From Opisthorchis felineus (Eukaryota > Platyhelminthes > Trematoda > Opisthorchiida > Opisthorchiidae): a stretch of DNA of 64,000 nucleotides. The translations under genes and the position numbers were made by a program. A model generated the notes under the pieces. The model saw only the letters and a program-made list of their open reading frames with translations. It was not told the origin of the DNA and ran no database searches. Location of the stretch: positions 1,166,572 to 1,230,571 of the forward strand of contig SJOL01009403.1 of NCBI GenBank assembly GCA_004794785.1, given 5' to 3'. Numbering within the stretch: the stretch's first letter is position 1; the number at the start of each line of letters is the position of its first letter. Positions 61,201-64,000 of the stretch are shown piece after piece.

Positions 61201-63758
61201 GCCCACTGCGCTACCGTGACAAGATGGACATTGAAGAATGTCCACATGAAATACGACCGAGTTGGGGTTGTTTTCACTCCTAAAACTCTTGTTGTTAAAA
61301 GTCGAAAGACTGGTTTTGACAGCTAATCTAGAAGAACGATATGCTTCCGGCGTTCTTCCTATCAGCACTTCAGATAGCACGCTCAAAAAAGCGCCATCTT
61401 ATGTTTAGGTGACTGGGTTTGAGCATAGGTTTTCTTCAGCTGAAAAATTTGACAGGAGTATGCGCATATTTCGTTTGAGATATTCATGCACTTATAAAAT
61501 CTTTTTACTTTGTCTGGATATTTTACTGCGTTAAGGGGCTACACGCAGTCTGGTCAAATCGGTCAGGTAGGGGTATTCAGTGCACTTTTCTCCGGATCCT
61601 AATGATGATTGAATAGTGCTGTGGCACGGAAGCACAGCTCTCTTGATTATGTGGAAGTGACAACCGGAATCTGAGTTTTGGTAGACGGAAAATTCATACT
61701 TATTGGTAACCAAGCCAATCGCTATACTAATTGCCATGCCTTCCAGTCTTTGGGCAAAGATGTTCCAAAAAATGGCTCTCCAGCAAATGAAGACCTAAGA
61801 AACACTCCTCCATTTTATGGACGGAGACAGTAGGTATTGAGAGATATCAAGCCAGTACCGTTTGCCACTCAGTCTTATTTTGTTTCTTCGGACTCAGTTC
61901 ATACAATAGCTGAATGCCCTGCAAATCTAGGCTGATATAAGCATTCGCAACAGGGTAGGTAGTTATCTCTTTTCCCCTATTTTCACCCTGGTGGCTGAAT
62001 GCCAGGCATCATGTTCACTCGTATGGTCTCACTTTCAAGAAAATATATCTTCACTGTTTTGGGCTCCAAGAGTCGGAGAACGTACATATAGCGGTGAGTG
62101 AGACAGGGGGGGATGTTGCCAAACAGGCTTTATAATCTAGCTGAATTATATCTCCAGGCAGTTATGGTCTTCCTGATCTAGACGGGCAACGTATTGGACA
62201 AAGTCAGCGAGGCCTGCGCCATGGGGCCAGGAGTGGTTCATTATAATGTGAGTATGATTACTTAGGGGGAAATGCATTCAGAATGGAAGTAAATTGCATG
62301 CGGATGTCCCATACGGATACTCTGGATTCTTCTGAGTGCTCAATACTTCCCAGCGTTTTGCCGTTGTTTACAAACTTGTAGGATGGATAAAATGTGGCAA
62401 ACTTTGCCCTGTTTGACGAGAATGCGTTCGTAGACCGGCACTTGCACTGTATTCGGTAGCTCGGTGGGCCTGAACCATAAGATTTCACATTGAAATTTTG
62501 TGATGAAGGGACTTTGTAGACTGTAAAGTGTTTCTTTTGGTAAGAACATGCAGGTTGCCTGTTGCGCGAGTAGAAATGTTGCATCATGTAGCTCGGGCAC
62601 CCCTGGCAGATGACCCTTCCCCAATAATGTGAAGGGTGCTCGTAGAAGTGACTTCTATTAATTGAGGGCCACCATTTAGACTTCAGTTCGTTTCTGGAAT
62701 GTGAATGATACCTTTATGGTAATTCTATTGAGAGGAGGTTTTTACTAATACTGTAATTATTCCTCGGTTCAAAGTGGTGCAATATGAAGGAATCTGACTC
62801 CGAGGCAAATTTTTAAACGTATTTTACACCACTGTTAGGAATCTAGGGCTATACGCAAGCTCCAAAAAAGTTTTGAGGCAGAATTCGCCCTGTTGACATG
62901 AGTATGTGTACTGAGTCGCTGGACAGGGCAATCGTTGATCCCAACACTTTGCACGAAGGAAGACACATTAGCCTGCTAGATTTTGGCTTACAAACAGTTG
63001 CAAAAAAGCAGCCATCGGACAAAGCAATTTAGTCGTGTAAAATTTATCGGGCTAATATGATTTTCAACATCGACTTGGCTGCTGCAGTGTAAATATGATC
63101 ATTTGCATGTGGGAATCATGCGTTCTTTCAGAACCCCTTGAGAAATGCCCCTAATGAACTAGCGAAATGGTTGCGCTGGTTTTCCATCGTCGCGTGGATT
63201 AAACGTACCTCATGAGGAAATACAAGTGTTGAGCTACTCTCCATCTATCCAGGTAGGATTACTTACCTAGATAGGGCGATGGGTGACAGACATACATTCC
63301 GAAAGGATTTTGAGCCGATTGCTTTCTAATCCGTCATCAGTTGCATATGTGAGAACCGCCGTTTTTGATCTTGCAGCTACTTATTTGAAGTCCAAAGTCA
63401 GGTTGTCTTCCGATTCTTATTTGAATAAACACTCCGAAAGTGACTGAAATCTAAGAGTGAACGGACAGATATATTTGTGTTCGTCGCAGTTTTATGGGAA
63501 GAGAATTATGAGAGCTGTGGTTGAAAACAAGGCGGTCATATCAGTTTTTAGCGGACTTTATCCTATATCTGAACAATAAAACGACCTAGAAACGATACGG
63601 TCTTATCAGAAACAAAATATAACTCAGCTTCTCATTTTTATCTCTTTGCATTCTAGTTTCTCTCTGGAATAATTGTCGGATTGACCTTCCCGTTACTACT
63701 GCCACAGATTACAAAGTACATTGCAGATGGCAACGATATAGCATCCTCAGCGGATCAG
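13053..63758 (+). CDS. TRPM-family cation channel, partial gene (17 exons of the N-terminal cytosolic region)
   Basis: TRPM channels are tetrameric plasma-membrane or organellar cation channels with a large cytosolic N-terminus (MHR1-4), six membrane helices and a C-terminal coiled coil. Seventeen GT-AG exons join with compatible phases: 13053-13227, 17467-17633, 18444-18755, 20729-20833, 20882-21235, 26713-26816, 32841-33106, 37857-37972, 41975-42124, 44991-45204, 46044-46889, 48472-48861, 51607-51639, 52020-52132, 54014-54114, 55309-55534, 63657-63758. They give about 1258 codons without a stop. Family hallmarks appear in the right order: TLIISVIG and [11 protein letters not shown] (MHR1), [13 protein letters not shown] (MHR2), [14 protein letters not shown] (MHR3), then [13 protein letters not shown] and MWMG-like VWMGEL (MHR4). 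The start codon, any Cys-rich N-terminal exon, the S1-S6 helices and the C-terminus are absent from the window. Which TRPM paralogue this is, including the praziquantel-responsive type, cannot be decided without the S1-S4 region. Confidence 0.93.
13304..13912 (+). CDS. Unidentified 202-codon open frame inside a TRPM intron
   Basis: The first codon is TTG, not ATG; an open stretch of 600 bases in this A+T-rich DNA is longer than most background frames. The predicted peptide is Cys- and hydrophobic-rich ([33 protein letters not shown]) and matches nothing I know. The complementary strand is also fairly open in pieces. It may be the antisense shadow of a decayed element. No splice structure or promoter supports it as a gene. 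Confidence 0.15.
   Translation: MKCKQSSQSFLLHMYCTHQLCVERISIYQGHIVLSQAHHQSMRGVILLSYLFSCSSEITERICYRSRPRGCLLALGNLFKSHLENFHNLSTLNSTDNVLSRRHPILDGSIVALCWPFNCEICIQYECKPSRCLRNYWSGFCPKFAELVFMGEQFDEIRVLFYLGEPQVFFGYLFQKINHAKSILFERRSFGLYRIPNSTRQT
15495..15565 (-). repeat. tRNA-derived SINE-like unit
   Basis: On the minus strand, TGGCGGAGCAATGG (complement of 15541-15554) fits an A box. GGAATTCGAATCC (complement of 15498-15510) fits a B box. The spacing is about 31 bases, as in tRNA-type RNA polymerase III promoters. No functional tRNA cloverleaf is evident. Confidence 0.6.
16100..16320 (-). repeat. Degenerate hammerhead element with arm
   Basis: The arm (TTCAGCTAAATCTCCCGTTT, CTTCAACTGAATGTGTTG) is followed by the ribozyme part read on the minus strand: GAAACTCGGAAACCGTGCCT, ACATGATGAGCCCCAAGAAG, GGTGATACCGGTGGTGGG. 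The core has C to A at the first position of CTGATGA (complement of 16284-16290), and GAAA is changed to GATA. It is inactive by consensus. Confidence 0.68.
17467..17633 (+). CDS. TRPM exon: MHR1 glycine-loop region
   Basis: The exon is bounded by the acceptor CATTTATAG and the donor GAG|GTACGT. Two leading bases complete a Gly codon with the previous exon, giving [20 protein letters not shown]. This is the TRPM motif usually read as GAWI.TGG...GV...VGEAV. The order of Trp-Ile, an Asp-rich loop, Gly-Leu and a Val-Ala-Gly-Glu-Ala helix is kept, but the usual Gly-Gly of the phosphate-binding-like loop is Asp-Ser here. It ends in phase 0 (residues 59-114). Confidence 0.92.
17634..18443 (+). other. 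TRPM intron (0.8 kb)
   Basis: I see no element or RNA gene in this intron, only short background frames on both strands. Confidence 0.7.
18444..18755 (+). CDS. TRPM exon: MHR1/2 linker with acidic/basic insert
   Basis: This phase 0/0 exon of 104 codons has the acceptor CCTTTTAG and the donor [23 protein letters not shown] (around residues 188-199) corresponds to the TRPM block LDPNHTHFLLVDDGT, and RIMLERIL to the following LR..LE..I helix. The first half is a highly charged stretch ([26 protein letters not shown]) without clear counterparts in vertebrate TRPMs. The DDGT..Y..E segment that normally follows the strand is replaced by [10 protein letters not shown]. Confidence 0.85.
18756..20728 (+). 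other. TRPM intron (2.0 kb)
   Basis: The intron contains the left half of the 5662-type repeat at 19316-19360 and a tRNA-derived SINE-like unit at 19412-19470. A 123-codon minus-strand frame (19758-20129) has no recognisable content. The rest shows nothing. Confidence 0.65.
19412..19470 (-). repeat. tRNA-derived SINE-like unit
   Basis: On the minus strand, TGGCGGTACGGTTAAGTG (complement of 19451-19468) resembles a Leu/Ser-type A box and D-arm. GTGGATTCAAAAC (complement of 19416-19428) resembles a B box. It lies next to the 19316 repeat, which may be part of the same element. Confidence 0.55.
20729..20833 (+). CDS. TRPM exon: polar linker
   Basis: The acceptor is TTGTTGACAG and the donor is CACAG|GTATGA; the exon is phase 0/0 with 35 codons. 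The peptide is Ser/Pro/Asn/Lys-rich ([24 protein letters not shown]) and probably disordered. The call rests on intact splice sites, an uninterrupted frame and phase match to both neighbours, not on homology. The next intron is only 48 bases. Confidence 0.72.
20834..20881 (+). other. 48-base TRPM intron
   Basis: GTATGA...TCTCTGTAG forms a minimal intron with a T-rich tract before the AG. It is a multiple of three, but reading through it gives TGA at the second codon, so it must be removed. Confidence 0.7.
20882..21235 (+). CDS. TRPM exon: MHR2 core
   Basis: The exon has the acceptor CTTCTCTGTAG and the donor GTAAAG|GTGAGC, phase 0/0, 118 codons. The first ~80 residues are a Ser/Thr-rich linker ([15 protein letters not shown]). 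[20 protein letters not shown] followed by [12 protein letters not shown] matches the TRPM segment in which VP...VV.EGG...I..V...L....PVVV leads into the Gly-Ser-Gly loop. It is therefore a recognisable part of the ligand-sensing N-terminal fold. Confidence 0.92.
21236..26712 (+). other. TRPM intron (5.5 kb)
   Basis: The intron holds a repeat copy near 23155-23210 that shares sequence with 43995-44060, and a lone B-box-like sequence at 24150-24161. A run of open frames at 25022-26403 on both strands looks like decayed mobile-element coding but is not recognisable. I found nothing firm in 21240-23150 or 23250-25000. Confidence 0.6.
23155..23210 (+). repeat. Dispersed repeat, shared with 43995-44060 and 54945-54995
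   Basis: TGGACAGTCCTCATCC and CGCAATTATTTTGGTCAGTC correspond to TGAACAGTCCTCTTCC and CGCAATCATTCTCGTGAGTC at 43995-44045. A partial third copy occurs at 54945-54995 (GATGAGTCCAC, AAAGGGGGG). In the 44-kb copy it lies beside a tRNA-like SINE unit. Confidence 0.5.
26713..26816 (+). CDS. TRPM exon: MHR2 Gly-loop and helix
   Basis: The acceptor is TATTTTTCCAG and the donor is CTAAA|GTAAGG. It follows VIVK directly with [18 protein letters not shown], the counterpart of the TRPM sequence GSGRA.D.LA. The tail ([10 protein letters not shown]) is acidic. The exon starts in phase 0 and ends with two bases of a Lys codon. Confidence 0.9.
27370..29470 (-). pseudogene. Decayed RTE/CR1-like LINE (endonuclease end and reverse transcriptase)
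   Basis: Read on the minus strand from 29470 to 27370. Near 29280-29100, [15 protein letters not shown] with [13 protein letters not shown] resembles the end of LINE apurinic endonuclease domains (S.R..D.DH.LV.A...). Near 28290, VGFRPGSA resembles the RT motif GFRPGRS. Near 28160-28100, [15 protein letters not shown] is a clear RT motif (FLDFKAAFDSV). Near 27930, [13 protein letters not shown] is the catalytic YADD motif with the second Asp changed to Asn. Near 27770, RWLGHLLGM resembles the tail motif W.GHVLRM. Several stops and frameshifts interrupt it, so it is dead. Confidence 0.72.
28480..28506. repeat. Perfect 10-bp hairpin
   Basis: ATGCACCACC (28480-28489) and GGTGGTGCAT (28497-28506) are exact inverted copies around a 7-base loop. 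It lies just upstream, on the minus strand, of the RT-containing part of the LINE remnant. Confidence 0.6.
32841..33106 (+). CDS. TRPM exon: MHR2/MHR3 boundary
   Basis: The acceptor ATTCACTTCCAACGCAG follows a good pyrimidine tract. The single leading G completes the Lys codon of the previous exon, which decides between several upstream in-frame AGs. The donor is AGCG|GTGAGT. A Lys/Glu-rich linker ([20 protein letters not shown]) precedes [20 protein letters not shown] and [14 protein letters not shown]. This matches the TRPM sequence ...LI.VF......DLD.AIL.ALL, which opens the MHR3 helical repeats. Confidence 0.9.
33440..33900. other. G+C-rich island, unknown origin
   Basis: This stretch is clearly richer in G+C than its surroundings and is open in several frames on both strands (up to 118 codons), a usual effect of base composition. 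No protein family is recognisable. It may be a foreign or mobile insertion. Similar islands lie at 38130-38400 and 50640-50960. Confidence 0.35.
34200..34640 (+). pseudogene. LINE 3'-terminal ORF remnant
   Basis: [15 protein letters not shown] in one frame continues, after a frameshift near 34385, as [20 protein letters not shown] in another. This matches the tail of CR1/Jockey-type LINE polyproteins (L.L.SLE.RR.RGDLIETFK...G). It ends before a run of TACAAT/AGTA-type short repeats at 34720-34800. Confidence 0.62.
36410..36570. repeat. Head-to-head arms of the hammerhead element, core deleted
   Basis: CACCTGAATCCTAGCTGAAT followed by CTCTTGTG (minus-type arm, 36440-36475) is mirrored by CACAAACGAGAGATTAAGCT and AGGTTTCAGTTGAG (plus-type arm, 36490-36525). 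Together they form a palindrome without a ribozyme between the arms. The plus-type arm then runs into the ribozyme copy at 36583-36670. Confidence 0.65.
36583..36670 (+). repeat. Hammerhead element copy, one core change and truncated
   Basis: GTTCAAGTAGAACATAAGGT, GAACTCGGGGACTGCGCCTA, then CCTGCTGAGCCCCAAGAAGG and GCGAAACAGGTTGG. CTGATGA reads CTGCTGA at 36630-36636. Stem II and GAAA (36651-36654) are intact. The 3' strand of stem I is absent. A further + arm fragment is present at 36735-36835. Confidence 0.7.
37410..37462 (-). repeat. tRNA-derived SINE-like unit
   Basis: On the minus strand, TGGTAGCATGGTG (complement of 37448-37460) matches an A box and GGGTTCAAATCC (complement of 37416-37427) matches a B box. 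The spacing is tRNA-like but a cloverleaf is not conserved. Confidence 0.6.
37857..37972 (+). CDS. TRPM exon: MHR3 signature helix
   Basis: The acceptor is TTTCCGCAATGCAG and the donor is TGGAAG|GTAAGT. Two leading bases complete an Ala codon. [20 protein letters not shown] followed by FLEGKRWK is an excellent match to the TRPM sequence QL.LALAWNR.DIA..EIF..G..W. The exon ends in phase 0. Confidence 0.94.
39575..39650 (-). repeat. Hammerhead element arm fragment
   Basis: TTTGATTTTGACGGGAGACT, then CACCTGGAACCAAGCTGAGT and CTCTCGTTTATGG, match the arm that precedes minus-oriented ribozyme copies (compare 41855-41910). There is no ribozyme core. Confidence 0.6.
41708..41915 (-). repeat. Degenerate hammerhead element with following arm
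   Basis: The minus-strand ribozyme part is eroded: CTGATGA reads CCAATGA, but GTGAAACGGGTCGTGAGGTC is still family-like. Downstream on the plus strand are CTTATGTTCTAATTGAACCC, TTCGCGAAACACTACTCATT and GACTCAGCTGAATTCCAGCT. These show how one unit follows the next in the consensus. Confidence 0.65.
41975..42124 (+). CDS. TRPM exon: MHR3 ankyrin-like helix pair
   Basis: This phase 0/0 exon of 50 codons has the acceptor CTTTCGTTTTCAG and the donor AAAACA|GTAAGC. It encodes [40 protein letters not shown] and TESLKK. These follow the TRPM pattern L...M..AL..d...FV.LLLE.G.....FL....L..LY. Confidence 0.94.
42553..42615. repeat. Inverted repeat (10 bp plus extension)
   Basis: CCGGTCCCTT (42553-42562) and AAGGGACCGG (42606-42615) are exact inverted copies. 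TTGAG and CTCAA extend the stem inward with one offset base. Confidence 0.5.
43995..44180 (-). repeat. tRNA-derived SINE-like unit with flanking repeat
   Basis: On the minus strand, TGGTGGAGTGTTGG (complement of 44163-44176) is A-box-like and GGAGTTCAAACCCC (complement of 44119-44132) is B-box-like. The part at 43995-44060 is shared with 23155-23210, suggesting it is the body of the same SINE. Confidence 0.6.
44440..44710 (-). repeat. Hammerhead element copy, near-complete unit
   Basis: The order on the plus strand is arm (TTCAACTGGATCTGCTGCAC), ribozyme (complement of about 44580-44650), then TTCTACTTGAACCTG and CGCGAAGCACACTCATTTAC. The core on the minus strand is CCGATGA (complement of 44614-44620; U to C at the second position). 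GAAA is intact (complement of 44596-44599), and stem II is weakened. It is probably inactive. Confidence 0.7.
44991..45204 (+). CDS. TRPM exon: end of MHR3 and start of disordered insert
   Basis: The acceptor is TTTTTTTGTGTATCAG and the donor is [31 protein letters not shown] with PLYLTRRFR matches the TRPM helix V..VI..L.G....P.Y....F. The last 15 residues turn acidic (SSEEDEEVG), opening the long insert. An alternative GT at 45189 (GGAG|GTTGGT) is weaker. The exon leaves one base of a Gly codon. Confidence 0.9.
45205..46043 (+). other. TRPM intron (0.84 kb)
   Basis: This intron holds no recognisable element. GATGAGTGCTTTGGCACCCG near 45440 sits in a weak tRNA-like context but lacks clear A and B boxes. 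Confidence 0.6.
46044..46889 (+). CDS. TRPM exon: long Ser/Lys/Arg-rich insert, 3' end uncertain
   Basis: The acceptor is TTCTTCTTTTTAG; GA completes a Gly codon with the previous exon. An uninterrupted frame runs to a TGA at 46931-46933, about 295 codons. The content is hydrophilic and probably disordered: [57 protein letters not shown], with a more structured patch near [20 protein letters not shown]. The next exon needs an upstream end in phase 1. GT at 46890 (CCGC|GTACGT, the same hexamer as the donor at 17634) satisfies this and uses nearly the whole open frame. GT at 46266 (ATAG|GTAAGG) is the stronger donor, also phase 1, and would give a 222-base exon. I prefer the long form because of the long open frame; both may be used. 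Confidence 0.75.
47283..47390 (+). repeat. Degenerate hammerhead element copy
   Basis: GACGGAAATTCTGGGAATGC and GCCTCAAGAAGGGAGAAACC, followed by GGTTGTGGGCTGTCGAAGAG, are family matches. The CTGATGA element reads TTCAATG and is lost. GAAA and the GUU|GUGGGC junction remain. Confidence 0.65.
48200..48320 (+). repeat. Hammerhead element copy, core present but 3' stem I lost
   Basis: CTGATGA (48284-48290) and GAAA (48305-48308) are intact and ACCGGTC follows. The sequence then departs (AGAATC instead of GTGGGC), so stem I cannot form. Stem II (GCGCAAGAAAGGGT) is also weakened. Confidence 0.68.
48472..48861 (+). CDS. TRPM exon: basic insert with coiled-coil-like segment
   Basis: The acceptor is GTACTGTACCTTTAG and the donor is ACACA|GTAAGT, phase 1 at both ends. 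The peptide is Arg/Ser-rich ([31 protein letters not shown]). It ends with a very charged helix-forming stretch, [20 protein letters not shown] followed by [12 protein letters not shown]. The second half resembles the Arg/Glu helices that precede MHR4 in some invertebrate TRPMs. The assignment rests on phase, splice sites and lack of stops. Confidence 0.82.
49170..49330 (+). mobile_element. Hammerhead-bearing SINE-like element, best copy
   Basis: The unit reads TTTGGTTCAATTAGAACATA, then GACGGAAACTCGGGGACTGC, the ribozyme core, GAGTTTTCAACAACCTTATG and AGTGTTTTCCTC. The family resembles the schistosome Smα type of non-autonomous element in carrying a hammerhead in the transcribed unit. It contains no coding sequence. 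Confidence 0.75.
49234..49276 (+). ncRNA. Type I hammerhead ribozyme, intact core, sense strand of TRPM intron
   Basis: Stem I strand GTCTAC (49234-49239) is followed by CTGATGA (49240-49246), stem II GCCCCAATTAGGGC (49247-49260; 4 bp with a 6-nt loop), GAAA (49261-49264), palindromic stem III ACCGGT, the GTC cleavage triplet with predicted scission after C49270, and stem I strand GTGGGC (49271-49276). Beyond an internal loop, GGAAACTC (49217-49224) pairs with GAGTTTTC (49284-49291) with one G-U, giving the long interrupted stem I typical of natural fast hammerheads. All consensus core bases are present. Confidence 0.85.
51607..51639 (+). CDS. TRPM 33-nt microexon
   Basis: The acceptor is ATTTTTGTATTTCAG and the donor is GCAA|GTAAGT, both strong. 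The 33 bases encode [10 protein letters not shown] plus two split codons. The exon is phase 1 at both ends, so including or skipping it keeps the frame. It sits exactly between the basic insert and MHR4. Confidence 0.78.
51640..52019 (+). other. TRPM intron (0.38 kb)
   Basis: This short intron has a strong T-rich tract before its AG at 52018-52019. No element is seen in it. Confidence 0.7.
52020..52132 (+). CDS. TRPM exon: MHR4 first helix
   Basis: The acceptor is TTTTTTTACAG and the donor is GAGAAG|GTATGG. AC completes an Asn codon. [20 protein letters not shown] with [10 protein letters not shown] matches the TRPM block in which a short aromatic entry is followed by ...L..WAVL..R..MA..FW..GE. 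The exon ends in phase 0. Confidence 0.94.
52365..52590. repeat. Hammerhead element with palindromic junction and no core
   Basis: The minus-type arm (CACTCATTTACAAATTAGTT, TTCAACTGAACATGTCGCAC, GATATTCGAAATATCGC) leads to CATAAGGTTTCTGGAAACTT. It then switches directly to the plus-type end CAGCAGCCTTATGAGGAGTG. The ribozyme core that should separate the two stem I arms is absent. Confidence 0.68.
53740..53880 (+). repeat. Hammerhead element copy with strong stem I and one core change
   Basis: GGAAACTC (53776-53783) and GAGTTTCC (53843-53850) pair perfectly over 8 bp. The core reads CTGCTGA (53799-53805) instead of CTGATGA; GAAA (53820-53823) is intact and the triplet is GUU. The same A to C change occurs at 7100-7190 and 36583-36670. 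Confidence 0.72.
54014..54114 (+). CDS. TRPM exon: MHR4, EPIAAAL motif
   Basis: The acceptor is TTCTTGCTTTCAG and the donor is [31 protein letters not shown] followed by [10 protein letters not shown] is close to the highly conserved TRPM sequence EPIA.AL.A..L...M.............A. The exon starts in phase 0 and leaves two bases of an Arg codon. Confidence 0.95.
54115..55308 (+). other. TRPM intron (1.2 kb)
   Basis: The intron contains a partial copy of the 23155-type repeat at 54945-54995. A 140-codon minus-strand frame (53966-54388) overlaps the preceding exon and intron and is a shadow. No other feature is seen. Confidence 0.6.
55309..55534 (+). CDS. TRPM exon: MHR4 distal part
   Basis: The acceptor is CTCTTCACCCCAAAG and the donor is [52 protein letters not shown] and [11 protein letters not shown] match the TRPM sequence F...A.ELLD.CY..DE......L......W...T...LA......FIAH..CQ.LL...W.G.L. 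This region directly precedes the segment leading to the membrane domain. It ends in phase 0. Confidence 0.96.
55957..56015 (-). repeat. tRNA-derived SINE-like unit
   Basis: On the minus strand, TGGTGAGGTGGTGG (complement of 55998-56011) is A-box-like and CCGGGGTTCCAAAA (complement of 55957-55970) is B-box-like. It is more diverged than the 15-kb copy. Confidence 0.5.
56990..58390 (+). pseudogene. Ty3/gypsy-like Gag-protease remnant
   Basis: [20 protein letters not shown] (around 57237-57296) resembles the last zinc knuckle of gypsy Gag, with the His of CCHC replaced by Tyr. [11 protein letters not shown] follows, as Gag-Pol linkers do. Near 57610, [13 protein letters not shown] resembles the end of the aspartic protease domain (LLGRDWL). 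Stops and frame changes at 57466 and beyond show decay. The motif [10 protein letters not shown] near 58055 recurs as [10 protein letters not shown] near 56400, possibly duplicated element ends. Confidence 0.5.
60988..62640 (-). pseudogene. Ty3/gypsy-like Gag-Pol remnant (zinc knuckles, RT, RNase H)
   Basis: Read from 62640 downwards. Near 62610-62530, [16 protein letters not shown] with [14 protein letters not shown] fits a decayed double zinc-knuckle array of gypsy Gag. Near 61780-61550, [13 protein letters not shown] and [10 protein letters not shown] resemble RT blocks (PAIFQ..M...L.G; .KC.F....YLG). Near 61470, [14 protein letters not shown] resembles FLGL.NYY..FI.NFS. Near 61190-61030, [29 protein letters not shown] and KTDPLL match the RNase H pattern (P.ACAS..L..TE..Y.VSE.EALAV......TDH.PLL). 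Many stops interrupt the frame. An integrase part was not recognised. Confidence 0.58.
63657..63758 (+). CDS. TRPM exon: start of pre-S1 / membrane-proximal region
   Basis: The acceptor is TCTTTGCATTCTAG and the donor is GATCAG|GTAACT, phase 0/0, 34 codons. [20 protein letters not shown] is a hydrophobic segment that follows FTFIQ without a gap. It corresponds to the TRPM stretch K...GIL.PP.....EF near the pre-S1 region. The channel helices should continue beyond the right edge of the window. Confidence 0.85.
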
Positions 63759-64000
63759 GTAACTCTTTTGCACAAGTTTTATTTATGCAGCAACTTGAAA
63801 GGTTCTACTAGACTAAAACTGAGGTGTGAAAGTTTTCTTAAAGGAAGACCACTCAGAATATTGCTGAAAATTCTACAACAGCAATCTTGTGAATAGTGTT
63901 CCTCCGAGAAAATATAATGCGATATCCCGAATATCACGCCGACTGAAACACTAGGTGACCTTCATGCAGCAGTCGGTTGAAGAATACTGTAAACGACATA
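63759..64000 (+). other. Start of next TRPM intron with a truncated hammerhead element
   Basis: After the donor at 63759 there is a plus-type element from about 63865 to the window end: TCTTGTGAATAGTGTTCCTC, GATATCCCGAATATCACGCC, ACTGAAACACTAGGTGACCT, GCAGTCGGTTGAAGAATACT. It corresponds to the part downstream of the ribozyme in the consensus. The core, if any, would be upstream and is not recognisable. Confidence 0.65.

Larger units (their letters stand above)
55535..63656 (+). other. TRPM intron (8.1 kb), the largest
   Basis: The intron contains a tRNA-derived SINE-like unit (55957-56015) and two Ty3/gypsy-like remnants in opposite orientations (56990-58390 plus; 60988-62640 minus). A short stretch with two TTAGGG-like units sits at 59873-59888. 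The stretches 58400-60480 and 62650-63650 show no recognisable feature. Confidence 0.65.

Noticed and set aside
60988..61386. Penelope-type GIY-YIG endonuclease on the minus strand
   Set aside because: The block order (ACA..., TES..., VSE.EA, TD.PLL) fits gypsy RNase H better, and RT-like and Gag-like pieces lie upstream on the same strand.

Overview
This window looks like the genome of a parasitic flatworm, most likely a trematode. Three things suggest that: a TRPM channel gene whose introns run to several kb, a heavy load of decayed retroelements, and a dispersed family of hammerhead-ribozyme elements that resembles the SINE-like Smα repeats of schistosomes. I cannot name the species. There are no bacterial-style genes, operons, CRISPR arrays or rRNA genes.

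One host gene dominates. On the + strand I could join 17 exons (13053 to 63758) with matching splice phases at every junction. They encode the large cytosolic N-terminal part of a TRPM-family (melastatin-type TRP) cation channel: the nucleotide-binding-like MHR1/2 domain, the MHR3/4 helical repeats, and the start of the link to the transmembrane part. The reconstructed piece is about 1258 residues. Roughly 450 of these form a lineage-specific, charged, serine/basic-rich insert (exons 10-13). The extreme N-terminus and start codon were not found in the first 13 kb, and the membrane channel lies beyond the right edge.

The introns and the 13-kb upstream region hold mobile-element debris. This includes an RTE/CR1-like LINE on the - strand (27.4-29.5 kb), a LINE 3' tail (34.2-34.6 kb), two Ty3/gypsy-like remnants on opposite strands inside the 8.1-kb last intron (57.0-58.4 kb + and 61.0-62.6 kb -), several tRNA-derived SINE-like units on the - strand, and G+C-rich islands of unknown origin.

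The most striking signal is a repeat family, about 15 copies or fragments on both strands, whose centre folds as a type I hammerhead ribozyme: CTGATGA, a GC-rich stem II, GAAA, a GTC-like cleavage triplet, and a long interrupted stem I. Two copies keep the whole catalytic core (6851-6893 and 49234-49276). The second lies in sense orientation inside a TRPM intron. Others carry single core substitutions, are truncated, or sit as head-to-head palindromes with the core deleted.

TRPM is supported by conserved family blocks and splice phase. The ribozyme calls rest on visible base pairing. Most retroelement calls are protein-level recognition of decayed reading frames and are correspondingly less certain.
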